DNA from: Planctomycetota bacterium
GTDB lineage: Bacteria; Planctomycetota; Planctomycetia; Planctomycetales; Planctomycetaceae
Assembly: GCA_003669575.1 (NCBI GenBank)
Contig: QWOR01000282.1
Coordinates: 1-7,762, forward strand
Reading direction: 5' to 3'
Length of the DNA stretch: 7,762 nucleotides
Under the pieces are notes generated by a model. That model saw only the letters and a list, made by a program, of their open reading frames with translations, did not search any database and was not told the DNA's origin. Both the position numbers and the translations under genes were made by a program. Below, piece after piece: positions 1 through 7,445 of this stretch (the stretch's first letter is position 1; the number at the start of each line of letters is the position of its first letter).

Positions 1-1341
1 GAAGATGACGACCAGATGCCCGTTGGCCAGCTGCGTCATCGAGATCCCCGAATCGGGATTTCGCAGCGTCGACGCGACGGCGTCGGTCCAGTGATCGCCT
101 CCGTCACGCGACTCGATCTGGGTCAGTCGCGGAGCCTTACGCATGAGGGCAAACAACGACTTGTCATCCCGCTCGATCACAGCTGGCTGGTTGCCCCCGG
201 GAGTGAAGCCCCCCTTGCGCCAGCGCTTGCCGCCGTCCTCACCGATCAGAAAGATCGAACCTTCCACGCCATCGACGATCGCCTCCAGCGGCAGCACCAG
301 ATCCCCCGACGAGGTTTTCCCCGGAGGATTGCGCGGCACAGCCAGCAGTTTGCTATCCACGAAATCGGTGTCTTTGCTCCAGGTCACGCCATTGTCCGTG
401 GAGTACCGCGCCAGCAGGTGGCACCGATCCCAGCCCTGGCCCCGTCCGATCGGCCGGACACTGTCCATCCGGCTCCAGACGATCCACACCCGCTCGTGCC
501 CATCAACGAAGATCACCCCGTTCCCCGGCAGTGGATCGGGGCCCCGAATCAACGCCACTGGGGGTTGCCAGTCTCTTTGACCGGGAGCACGACGAGCCAG
601 AAACAGTGTCTGGTCGTCTGAGGACTCATAGCTTCCCCCATACCACAAGCTGAGCAGATCGCCGTTGGGAGCCTGAGCAATTGTCGAGCAGTGGTACACC
701 GCCGCGTCGGGGATCTGCTCGAAGATCAGCTCGGATGAGTACGACAACAAGCCGTGCGTGCGGGCCGGTTTGCTTTTCTCGCCCACCTGACCAATCGGCG
801 TCGGCTTAACATCAGCGATCTTGGCTCGCGAGCCGATCTTCTCGACCACAGCGGCGTCGAGCGCCAGCTGTCCGGCCTGGGACTCGAGCCCGCCCTGATA
901 AATCAGGCGCCCCTCGGCATCGATCAGCACGACCGAGGGGATTTCCGTAATGCCGAATTTCGCAGCCACCGCCGCCTTCGGATCGCGATAGATCGTAAAG
1001 ATCAGTCCCCGGTCACGGACAAAGTTACCGAGTTCTTCGGCCGTCTCCACATCGTTGGAGCAGACGCCCATGTAGACCACGCCGAGACGCCGATGCTTGC
1101 GGTAGAGAGCGCTGATCTTCCCCAGCGACTGTTCGACTGCGTCGCTACGAGACGACAGGAAGACCAGGGCAATGGCTGTGCGCTCTTTCGTGTTCGTGAC
1201 GGCCATCTGTTGATCGCGGGCATCGAGCACCGAAATCTCGCCAACCGGCTGCCCGAGTTCAATCTCGGCAAACACTGGGGCACAGAGCAACAGCCACAGA
1301 CAGGACAGGGTGACAGACTTGATGCCCACAGATCCTCGCAT
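1..1341 (-). CDS. Secreted thioredoxin-like / BNR sialidase-like fusion protein (5' part, runs off left edge)
   Basis: The minus strand is open without a stop from an ATG at 1341 to the window edge, giving 447 codons of an unfinished protein. GGAG at 1351-1354 lies 9 bases upstream of the ATG, and an in-frame TGA at 1357-1359 limits any extension. Residues 1-25 form a signal peptide with an AXA-type end (VFA). Residues ~30-160 look like a thioredoxin/AhpC-TSA fold: ALVFLSS strand, helix, IPSVVLIDAEG with the cis-Pro at P135. The CXXC is missing; the usual site reads SSRSD, so redox catalysis is unlikely. Residues ~200-447 resemble the BNR_2 exo-alpha-sialidase family (CSTIAQAPNGDLLSLWYGG start). 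Asp boxes are seen at 314-321 (STDNGVTW) and 411-418 (SRDGGDHW), with a degenerate one at 367-374. Sialidase activity is inferred only; many planctomycete relatives have unknown glycan substrates. The C-terminal part of the propeller lies outside the window. Confidence 0.88.
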   Translation of the reverse strand, partial: MRGSVGIKSVTLSCLWLLLCAPVFAEIELGQPVGEISVLDARDQQMAVTNTKERTAIALVFLSSRSDAVEQSLGKISALYRKHRRLGVVYMGVCSNDVETAEELGNFVRDRGLIFTIYRDPKAAVAAKFGITEIPSVVLIDAEGRLIYQGGLESQAGQLALDAAVVEKIGSRAKIADVKPTPIGQVGEKSKPARTHGLLSYSSELIFEQIPDAAVYHCSTIAQAPNGDLLSLWYGGSYESSDDQTLFLARRAPGQRDWQPPVALIRGPDPLPGNGVIFVDGHERVWIVWSRMDSVRPIGRGQGWDRCHLLARYSTDNGVTWSKDTDFVDSKLLAVPRNPPGKTSSGDLVLPLEAIVDGVEGSIFLIGEDGGKRWRKGGFTPGGNQPAVIERDDKSLFALMRKAPRLTQIESRDGGDHWTDAVASTLRNPDSGISMTQLANGHLVVIF

Positions 1342-1675
1342 GAGGAGGTTCTCCACTCAAGATTTCCGGCCGGAGGCAGAACGCGGCTCCGTCACATCAA
1401 TGAGGGCGATTGTAGCAAGGTTGGTTGTGGGTTTCCGTGGGTAAACGCGGGTCCGCGACTCTCTCAAGCTCCGGAACGTGACGAGGTCGTATTGCCACAA
1501 CCCGCGTGATGCAAGAACATCCATTCGCCAGACCTCAGTTATTATCGTCGTCACGCCGCTGGACTGAGCGAGCCTTACCGATTCGGGACTGGCTGGAGTC
1601 AGCTGGGTGTAGTCATCGAGTGGTGGTCTGGTCCAGTGTGATTCAAGTGGCGAATGCCAGGGAAGCGAGGAGCGA
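1342..1675. other. Divergent intergenic region, 334 bases
   Basis: This stretch separates the minus-strand sialidase-like gene from the plus-strand adaptor gene, so promoters for both should lie here. No convincing -35/-10 pair was found. The closest match is TATTAT at 1540-1545 (plus), or GATAAT when read on the minus strand at 1541-1546, each without a good -35 box at standard spacing. A short GC-rich palindrome sits at 1446-1457 (CGCGG-GT-CCGCG). Open frames crossing the region on either strand show no recognisable protein and overlap the flanking genes in other frames. No RNA gene or terminator is visible. Confidence 0.6.
1660..1672 (+). promoter_or_regulatory. Ribosome-binding region supporting the GTG start of the adaptor gene
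   Basis: A purine-rich run contains GGGAAG (1660-1665, 10 bases before the GTG) and GAGGAG (1667-1672, 3 bases before it). Neither spacing is ideal alone. However, no other usable start lies between the upstream stop at 1610-1612 and the signal peptide, except a GTG at 1721 that would remove the positively charged n-region. The 1676 start is therefore preferred. Confidence 0.55.
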
Positions 1676-2995
1676 GTGCATTGGTCCAGTTGGCCCGTCC
1701 GGGGCATTGACCTACTTCGAGTGGTCCTTCTGGGAATCTGCCTGCTGGTGGGGCCGGTCTCTTTCAGTGGATGTCAGAAAAAACAAGTGCCACCAGCGGA
1801 AGCTTCCCCGACGGCTCCTCAAGCCGCTGCCCCAGTGCCCGTCACGGTCACGCAAGTTGAAGTCCGACCGGTCCAGCGCCGCGTATCGGTCGTCGGCACG
1901 CTCGATGGGATGGAGCGGATCACCGTGACGCCCAAGGTCGAAGGCCGCGTTCTGAATACCCACTTCGATGTCGGCGACCGCGTTCCGCCCGACACCACGC
2001 TGCTCGAACTTGATCCAGTCGATTACCAGCTGGCGGTGAATGAAGCCCAACAGGCGGTCGACCTGGAACTGGCCCGGCTCGATCTCACTCAGCCCCCCAC
2101 TGCCGCATTCGACATCGAGCAGCTGCCCTCGGTCCAGAGCGCGAGAATTAAGCTCGATAACACCCAGCGAGTCTATGACCGACAGAAAAACCTGAGTGCA
2201 ACGAGCGCTGGCACCAAGCAAAGTCTCGATCAGGCAGAGACCGATCTCAAGGTCGCGGAGACGGGGTTACGGCAATCACGAATCGACGCCCGTGGAGCTC
2301 TCGCAGCTGTTGAACACCGCGAGGCGTTACTGATGCTCGCCAAGCAGAAGCTGAGCGAAACAACTGTGAAGACTCCCAAGACGAGCCTGAAACTCGATTC
2401 GGGAAAGGAGAGCGATTTCGTGGTGGCCGAGCGGTTGGTTTCGGTCGGCGAGATGGTTCGAGCTTTTCCATCAACACCCGTCTACGAGTTGATCGTGGAT
2501 GATGTCCTCAAGCTGAGAGTCATGGTTCCCGAGCGGTACATCTCGCAAGTCAAGCTGGGCCTTGATGTCGAGATTCGCGTCGAGGCGTTCCCCCATGAGG
2601 TCTTTCCTGGGAAGGTGGTTCGGATTAACCCCACCATCAATCGTGCGAATCGATCGTTTGAAGTTGAAGCGCACATCCCGAACCCGGATCACCGACTGAA
2701 GGCTGGCGGCTTCGCCAAGGCCGATGTCGTCGTTGGTACTGCGGAAGCAGCTGTCACCGTGCCAGTCGAAGCGGTTACACGATTTGCCGGAGTGTCGAAG
2801 GTCTTCCGCATCACGGACAACAAGGCCCAGGAAGTCGAACTCTCGATGGGTACGCAGGGATCCGGATGGGTCGAAGCAATTACAGGGCTGAGTGCTGGCG
2901 ATGTGATCGTCACGAGCGGGCAGTCACGTCTCGCGAATGGAACAGAAGTCACCATTCGCGATTCGTCCGAAGCTCCCAAGCCGCCGTCCCCCTGA
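1676..2995 (+). CDS. RND efflux periplasmic adaptor lipoprotein (membrane fusion protein)
   Basis: This 439-residue protein is the periplasmic adaptor of a tripartite RND pump, linking the inner-membrane permease to an outer-membrane channel. Residues 1-33 form a lipoprotein signal with the lipobox FSGC and acceptor Cys33, followed by a Pro/Ala-rich linker to ~55. Residues ~70-113 are the first half of the barrel-sandwich (lipoyl-like) domain, with GRVLNTHFDVGDRV and LLELDPVDY. Residues ~115-225 are a charged coiled-coil hairpin. The second lipoyl half is ~228-265 and contains VSVGEMV. A beta-barrel follows at ~270-350 (RVEAFPHEVFPGKVVRINP) and a membrane-proximal domain at ~355-430. Length is normal for the HlyD/AcrA group. 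The start is GTG. The frame has a TAG at 1610-1612, and purine-rich GGGAAG (1660-1665) and GAGGAG (1667-1672) precede the GTG. The permease follows 54 bases downstream, so the two form an operon. Substrate is not predictable. Confidence 0.93.
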   Translation: MHWSSWPVRGIDLLRVVLLGICLLVGPVSFSGCQKKQVPPAEASPTAPQAAAPVPVTVTQVEVRPVQRRVSVVGTLDGMERITVTPKVEGRVLNTHFDVGDRVPPDTTLLELDPVDYQLAVNEAQQAVDLELARLDLTQPPTAAFDIEQLPSVQSARIKLDNTQRVYDRQKNLSATSAGTKQSLDQAETDLKVAETGLRQSRIDARGALAAVEHREALLMLAKQKLSETTVKTPKTSLKLDSGKESDFVVAERLVSVGEMVRAFPSTPVYELIVDDVLKLRVMVPERYISQVKLGLDVEIRVEAFPHEVFPGKVVRINPTINRANRSFEVEAHIPNPDHRLKAGGFAKADVVVGTAEAAVTVPVEAVTRFAGVSKVFRITDNKAQEVELSMGTQGSGWVEAITGLSAGDVIVTSGQSRLANGTEVTIRDSSEAPKPPSP

Positions 2996-3049
2996 CAGTC
3001 ACCCGTTGACGCTCGAACTAAACTGTCCGACTCCCCGTGAGAGACTGCT

Positions 3050-6000
3050 GTGAAAATCTGGGAAATCTGCATCCGGCGACCGATCTTTACGCTGATGCTG
3101 GTGATTGCTCCCGTGGTGCTGGGACTGGCTGCGTACCCCCGACTGGGTGTTGACCTCTTTCCGAACGTCGACCTGCCCGTGGTCGTGGTGACGATGACGC
3201 TCAAGGGCGCCAGCGTCGAGGAAATGGAGACCTCGGTCACGAAGGAGGTCGAGGAAGTCGTCAACACGATCTCCGGGATCGACGAACTCCGCTCCACCAC
3301 CAAAGAGGGCTACTCACAGGTCGTCATCAACTTTCACCTCTACAAAGACGGTGACATCGCCGCCCAGGAAGTCCGCGACAAGATCGCGACGATCCTCAGC
3401 CGCCTACCCGTGGGGACCGATCCCCCGCTGATCGACAAGTTTGATATCGATGCAGCCCCCGTCGCGACCATCGCCGTCTCCGGCAGCCGTAATTTCCGCG
3501 AAGTGACTGAGATCGCGCGCAAGTCGATCAAAGAAGACCTGGAAACAGTGCAGGGCGTCGGAGCCGTCACACTGGTCGGGGGACAGCGGCGAGCGGTTAA
3601 CATCTACATCGACACCGACAGGCTGGCTGCCTACATGCTGTCGGCCGAGGACATTCGCCAGGCTCTGATTCGCCAGAACCTCGAACTGCCCGGAGGTCGC
3701 GTGGACCAGGGGGCTCAGGAACTCGTCCTGCGCACGATGGGTCGTCTGGAGAAATCGAGTGACTTCCTCGAACTGATCGTCGCCAATCGCAACGACCAGC
3801 CGATTCGCATCCGCGATGTGGGGCGTGTCGAGGATGGAGTCGAAGAACCGCGCGGGCTGAGCCGTCTCGATGGCGAGAACGCCGTGAGCCTGATCGTGCA
3901 GAAGCAGTCGGGAACCAACACGGTGGAGGTCGTTCACGCCGTCAAGGACCGTCTGGCCAAGATCGCACCAACGCTCCCCGGCGACATCAAGACCGTCATC
4001 ATCCGTGACCAATCCCGCTTCATCGAGGCGTCAATCGAGGAAGTGAAGTTCCACCTGCTGCTCGCAGCTGTGCTGGTCAGTCTGACCATTCTGCTGTTTA
4101 TCCGGGACTGGCGGACGACGATCATTGCCACGCTGGCAATCCCGATGTCGATGGTGCCCACATTCGCCTTCATGGCCTACATGGACTTCTCGCTCAATAA
4201 CATCACGATGCTGGGACTGATTCTGGCCATCGGGATCGTGATCGATGACGCAGTGGTCGTGCATGAAAACATCTTCCGCCACATGGAAGAGTACGGCCGC
4301 TCGGCGATGGAAGCGGCACGCACAGCCACCGCGGAAATCGCATCGGCAGTCGTCGCCACGACGATCTCGCTCCTCGTGATCTTCGTACCCGTGGCCTTTA
4401 TGCAGGGCCGCATTGGCCGGTTCTTCAACTCATTCGGATTCACGGTCGGCTTCGCGATTCTGATGAGCATGTTCGTGTCATTCACCATGACCCCCATGCT
4501 CTGTTCGCGGTTTCTGATCCTGGAACAGGGACACAGTACGAGCAAGTCTGGCTTTTTCTCCCGCATGATTGATGCGTCGTACCTCTGGCTGTTGCGAATC
4601 TCGTTGCATCAGCGTTGGGTGATCGTGTTGCTGTCGATCGCCACTCTTCTCTCAACCCCCATCGTGTTCAGCTGGCTCGGAAAAGAGTTCGTTCCGAAGG
4701 ACGACCAGAGCGAATTCGAGGTCGTCATGACCTTGCCCGAAGGCTACACCCTCGACCGCGGTAACAAGCTCCTGATCGAGATCGAAGAGCGGCTCAAGAA
4801 GCTGCGCGGCGTCACGCACATCTTCACCATCATCGGTGACACGACGGGCCGCGTCGCCAAAGGGCAGGGGGACGTGACCCAGGCCCAGATCTACTGCCGG
4901 CTGGTCGATCTTTCCCAACGCGATTATTCGCAGTTCGACGTGATGGTCGATGCTCGCCAGATGATGAGCGATTATGTCGACCTGCGGGTCGCTGTTCAGG
5001 AAGCTGCTGCGTTTCAGGCGACCGGGTTTCGGCAGGTCGATGTCGACTTGAACCTCGTCGGCCCCGATTTGAACGAGTTGCAGAAGTATGCCGACAAGAT
5101 CGCCGACTGGATGGTGAAGCAAGGCAATTACGTCGATGTCGACACCAGCCTCTCCTTGAGCAAGCCCGAACTGCGGGTACGGATCGACCGCGAGCGGGCC
5201 TCCGATCTCGGCGTATCGGTGCAGACAGTCGCCTCAACACTTGGAATCCTGGTCGGGGGAGAGCCCGTCAGTAAATACAAAGAGGGCGGCGAGCAGTATG
5301 ACGTGTGGCTGAGGGCGGAACGTTCGTTCCGCGACAACCCGAACGCCGTCGACTCCATGAGTGTCCCCAACAATTCGGGAGGACTCGTCCGACTCTCGAA
5401 TGTCGCTGCCCTCGAACCTGCTCTGGGCCCGACAGCCATCGACCGATACGGTCGCCAGCGTCAGATCGTCGTACTCGCCAATCTGAAGGGAATCGCTCTG
5501 GGCGAAGCGATTCAGAACGTCGGCAATTATGTCGAATCGTTACAACTGCCCCCCGGCTACCACCACGAGTTCATCGGACGAGCCAAGCTGTTGTCGGAAT
5601 CGAATACGAATTTTCTGATCGCGTTCTTCCTGAGCTTCCTGTTCATGTACATGGTGCTGGCCGCACAATTTGAAAGCCTGGTTCACCCGGTCACGATTCT
5701 GCTGGCATTGCCGTTGACGCTGCCGTTTGCGTTTCTGTCGCTGTTTCTGTTACGGACGGACTTCGACATTTATGCGGTGTTCGGGCTCTTCATGCTGTTC
5801 GGCATCGTCAAAAAGAACGGCATTCTGCAGATCGACTACACGAACGTGCTGCGTGAACGCGGCATGCCGCTCAACGAGGCGATCCTCGAAGCCAACAAGA
5901 CCCGTCTGCGTCCAATCTTGATGACGACGCTGATGCTGATCGCAGCCATGATCCCCATCGCACTCGGCCAAGGTCCCGGGGCAGGAGCCCGTGCGAGCAT

Positions 6001-6184
6001 GGCCAAGGTCATCATCGGCGGACAGGGGCTTTCGCTGCTGCTGACACTCCTGGTGACGCCGGTCGCCTATTCTCTGTGGGATGACTTCACGCGGATCTCG
6101 TCACGCATCTGGGCATGGCTGACAGGGGCAAAGGTACAGGCGGTTACGACGTCTGGCCCGACACCGACGACTGGCGAGGGGTGA
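3050..6184 (+). CDS. RND efflux permease, AcrB/HAE-type, inner membrane
   Basis: This 1044-residue protein is a proton-driven resistance-nodulation-division exporter of normal AcrB-like length. TM1 is at ~13-29 (RRPIFTLML start), followed by the first periplasmic porter/docking loop (~30-335). TM2-TM6 span ~336-486 and TM7 is at ~521-543. The second periplasmic loop runs ~545-852, and TM8-TM12 ~853-1010. The proton-relay acidic pair D399-D400 lies in TM4 (GIVIDDAVVVHEN), and the matching TM10 lysine is in GIVKKNGILQ (K922, preceded by K921). The conserved TRLRPILMTT segment opens TM11 at ~951. The acidic pair with the adaptor upstream argues for an HAE-type drug/hydrophobe pump; the CusA-type metal-path methionines were not identified, so metal export is less likely. 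The start is GTG with GAGAG at 3039-3043, 6 bases upstream. No outer-membrane factor gene follows: transcription runs into a convergent hydrolase gene. Confidence 0.95.
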   Translation: MKIWEICIRRPIFTLMLVIAPVVLGLAAYPRLGVDLFPNVDLPVVVVTMTLKGASVEEMETSVTKEVEEVVNTISGIDELRSTTKEGYSQVVINFHLYKDGDIAAQEVRDKIATILSRLPVGTDPPLIDKFDIDAAPVATIAVSGSRNFREVTEIARKSIKEDLETVQGVGAVTLVGGQRRAVNIYIDTDRLAAYMLSAEDIRQALIRQNLELPGGRVDQGAQELVLRTMGRLEKSSDFLELIVANRNDQPIRIRDVGRVEDGVEEPRGLSRLDGENAVSLIVQKQSGTNTVEVVHAVKDRLAKIAPTLPGDIKTVIIRDQSRFIEASIEEVKFHLLLAAVLVSLTILLFIRDWRTTIIATLAIPMSMVPTFAFMAYMDFSLNNITMLGLILAIGIVIDDAVVVHENIFRHMEEYGRSAMEAARTATAEIASAVVATTISLLVIFVPVAFMQGRIGRFFNSFGFTVGFAILMSMFVSFTMTPMLCSRFLILEQGHSTSKSGFFSRMIDASYLWLLRISLHQRWVIVLLSIATLLSTPIVFSWLGKEFVPKDDQSEFEVVMTLPEGYTLDRGNKLLIEIEERLKKLRGVTHIFTIIGDTTGRVAKGQGDVTQAQIYCRLVDLSQRDYSQFDVMVDARQMMSDYVDLRVAVQEAAAFQATGFRQVDVDLNLVGPDLNELQKYADKIADWMVKQGNYVDVDTSLSLSKPELRVRIDRERASDLGVSVQTVASTLGILVGGEPVSKYKEGGEQYDVWLRAERSFRDNPNAVDSMSVPNNSGGLVRLSNVAALEPALGPTAIDRYGRQRQIVVLANLKGIALGEAIQNVGNYVESLQLPPGYHHEFIGRAKLLSESNTNFLIAFFLSFLFMYMVLAAQFESLVHPVTILLALPLTLPFAFLSLFLLRTDFDIYAVFGLFMLFGIVKKNGILQIDYTNVLRERGMPLNEAILEANKTRLRPILMTTLMLIAAMIPIALGQGPGAGARASMAKVIIGGQGLSLLLTLLVTPVAYSLWDDFTRISSRIWAWLTGAKVQAVTTSGPTPTTGEG

Positions 6185-6189
6185 GGCGT

Positions 6190-7104
6190 TTACTTCCCGG
6201 CCAGCTGCTTATCGAACCAGTCGGCGAGAACTTTGACCTCTTCATGAATGGTCAGCCAGGGGTGAGCCCCCCCCTTCTTGATGACCAGTTCCACTGGCAC
6301 ACCCGCTTTCTTGTACGCCTCGACCATCGCCTCTGACTGCTGCAGCGGAACCACCGGGTCGGCATCGCCGTGAATCAGCAGCAGAGGAGGAGCCTTGGGG
6401 GTGACCAGCCGTGCGGGCGAGATCTGCGTCAGCATTTTGGTCACATCTTCTGCACCCGGCTCAACTGTACTTTCGATGCCGACAAGGCGACGTGTCAGCT
6501 TGCTAATGCGGTCTTCTGAGTGCAGGCCAGCCGGCTTGTCTCCAAACATCAGGAAGTCGGTCGGCGGAAAGAAGACCGCGACCGCTTTGACCCGGGTATC
6601 GCCGAATGGCGGCTTCTTGCCGTCAACTTCGCTGCCATCGCTGGCGGTCATTGCCGTCAGACACGCGAGATGACCACCGGCTGAGGCCCCCATCATTCCC
6701 AGCCGTTCGGGGTCGACGCCGTACTCCTTCGCGTGATCCTTCACCCAGCGGATCCCCTGGTTCACGTGGTCACGCATTTCCAGAGCACTGAACTTGGTGA
6801 TTGAGCCGGGCCGTACCCCAAAGACCACATACCCCTTCCGACAGAGAGTGTGAAAGGTCTGAGTCAGCATGTGGTCGCGAATCTTGCCCCGGTCCGAATG
6901 CCATGCACCGCTCACCACATCGACCACCGCCAGCCCGTTCTTCTCCCCCTTAGGTACGAAGATATCCATGACCAGCCCAACGCCATGAACCTCGGCGTAG
7001 ACCACGTTCTGGTGCTGCGCAAAGAGCGGGTCATCCGCCAAGACGGCTGTGGACGAAAACGCGAACAGAGCCACAAGCAAATACAGAAATCGATTAAGTC
7101 GCAT
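6190..7104 (-). CDS. Secreted alpha/beta hydrolase (BD-FAE/prolyl-oligopeptidase-like esterase)
   Basis: From the ATG at 7104 the protein has 304 residues. Residues 1-23 are a signal peptide (MRLNR n-region, hydrophobic core, cleavage near VLA), placing it in the periplasm or outside. The nucleophile motif GASAGG (139-144) gives Ser141. HGDADPVVP supplies the likely acid Asp249, and GGAHPW the His281, completing the triad. The oxyanion strand, usually HGGGW in this superfamily, reads VVSGAWHSD (63-71). This variant is shared, to my recollection, with a planctomycete subfamily that also has the FFPPTDF segment seen at ~178-184. It is expected to cleave an ester in a carbohydrate or small-molecule substrate; the substrate is unknown. 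An ATG at 7134 would add ten residues (MSIRVMGSPV) but has no ribosome-binding site and spoils the signal peptide. The stop TAA is 5 bases from the permease stop on the opposite strand. Confidence 0.9.
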   Translation of the reverse strand: MRLNRFLYLLVALFAFSSTAVLADDPLFAQHQNVVYAEVHGVGLVMDIFVPKGEKNGLAVVDVVSGAWHSDRGKIRDHMLTQTFHTLCRKGYVVFGVRPGSITKFSALEMRDHVNQGIRWVKDHAKEYGVDPERLGMMGASAGGHLACLTAMTASDGSEVDGKKPPFGDTRVKAVAVFFPPTDFLMFGDKPAGLHSEDRISKLTRRLVGIESTVEPGAEDVTKMLTQISPARLVTPKAPPLLLIHGDADPVVPLQQSEAMVEAYKKAGVPVELVIKKGGAHPWLTIHEEVKVLADWFDKQLAGK

Positions 7105-7267
7105 GACTGGACTTCCCATCACTCTGATTGACATGACTGGTATTGAAGCAGAAGACGATCGCCCGGCCTCTCGGGTCGTGGCAGAAGGGCATGGTAATCA
7201 GACGGAATCCCACAGGATAGACACGCGGAGATGATCTTCGGGTCCACTCACTCTGGCTGGCCCTCAT
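7094..7267 (-). CDS. Possible small ORF, 57 residues, overlapping the hydrolase start
   Basis: This ATG-initiated minus-strand frame begins MRASQSEWTR, carries a middle section PRVYPVGFRLITMPFCHDP and ends at a TAA at 7094-7096. I do not recognise it with certainty. It overlaps the upstream small frame by the four bases ATGA and overlaps the hydrolase start by 11 bases, an arrangement compatible with translational coupling. Ribosome-binding support is weak and the third-position GC bias is modest. Part or all of it may simply be the untranslated leader of the hydrolase gene. I keep it as a low-confidence candidate. Confidence 0.22.
   Translation of the reverse strand: MRASQSEWTRRSSPRVYPVGFRLITMPFCHDPRGRAIVFCFNTSHVNQSDGKSSHAT
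7112..7117 (-). promoter_or_regulatory. Shine-Dalgarno that sets the hydrolase start
   Basis: On the minus strand GGGAAG ends 7 bases before the ATG at 7104, a standard spacing. The alternative in-frame ATGs at 7119 and 7134 have no comparable purine run upstream. Starting at 7104 also yields a clean signal peptide beginning MRLNR. Confidence 0.7.
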
Positions 7268-7404
7268 TTCATCACACCGATTCCCATCGGGAATGGATCG
7301 GTACTCTTTCCGGCCTTGAGTGCGACGTTGTCATAGAAACTGGCCAACATTCGCGGTGGCAGGCGTCTCGAGACCCATTCAGGCACATCGCCACAGGAGT
7401 GCAT
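7264..7404 (-). CDS. Possible small ORF, 46 residues, hypothetical
   Basis: This ATG-initiated minus-strand frame begins MHSCGDVPEW and ends GIGVMK. Its composition looks protein-like: RRLPPRMLASFYDNVALKAG is a plausible helix-containing stretch, and the third codon positions are mildly GC-rich as in neighbouring genes. The frame is open back to a TGA at 7441-7443, just below the poly-T of the terminator at 7446-7481, so it could instead be the 3' remnant of a longer gene. No good Shine-Dalgarno is seen. A short hairpin-forming sequence (ATTCCC-ATC-GGGAAT, 7280-7294) lies inside it. Function unknown; it could be non-coding leader sequence. Confidence 0.3.
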   Translation of the reverse strand: MHSCGDVPEWVSRRLPPRMLASFYDNVALKAGKSTDPFPMGIGVMK

Positions 7405-7445
7405 AGCAATTGAACTCGTAGAGCATGGATCGCGATAATCTCAAC

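Larger units (their letters stand above)
7105..7445. other. Intergenic region upstream of the hydrolase, 341 bases without a secure gene
   Basis: The hydrolase promoter is expected here because the terminator at 7446-7481 should block read-through from the gene to the right. I could not pick a convincing -35/-10 pair on the minus strand. The region holds the two candidate small frames listed separately, a 9-base direct repeat CATGACTGG at 7102-7110 and 7132-7140, and a small inverted repeat at 7280-7294. Plus-strand frames here show no recognisable product. Confidence 0.5.

Noticed and set aside
1446..1457. GC-rich palindrome CGCGGGTCCGCG.
   Set aside because: It is too short, with a two-base loop and no T tract; likely chance in GC-rich sequence.
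16..1509. Long plus-strand open frames over the left part of the window (16-621, 143-580, 754-1509).
   Set aside because: Their translations are low-complexity Arg/Pro/His-rich with no domain. They lie antisense to the continuous minus-strand frame with a signal peptide, thioredoxin-like fold and Asp boxes.
1539..1546. TTATTATC as a -10 element for either divergent gene.
   Set aside because: It resembles TATAAT on both strands, but no matching -35 hexamer lies at 16-18 bases on either strand, so I did not list it as a promoter.
1357..1707. Minus-strand open frame of 116 codons in the divergent intergenic region.
   Set aside because: No recognisable protein, no good ribosome-binding site, and it overlaps the start of the adaptor gene on the other strand.
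1506..1928. Plus-strand open frame of 140 codons ahead of and overlapping the adaptor gene.
   Set aside because: It shares most of its length with the adaptor in another frame, and its sequence is Ser/Arg/Trp-rich without a domain.
3404..5439. Several antisense frames of 80-200 codons within the permease gene.
   Set aside because: They are shadows of a strongly supported RND permease in GC-rich DNA, and none shows a domain or start signal.
6850..7413. Plus-strand open frames over the start of the hydrolase and its upstream region (6850-7131, 7049-7234, 7231-7413).
   Set aside because: They are antisense to the hydrolase or lack any recognisable protein and ribosome-binding site.
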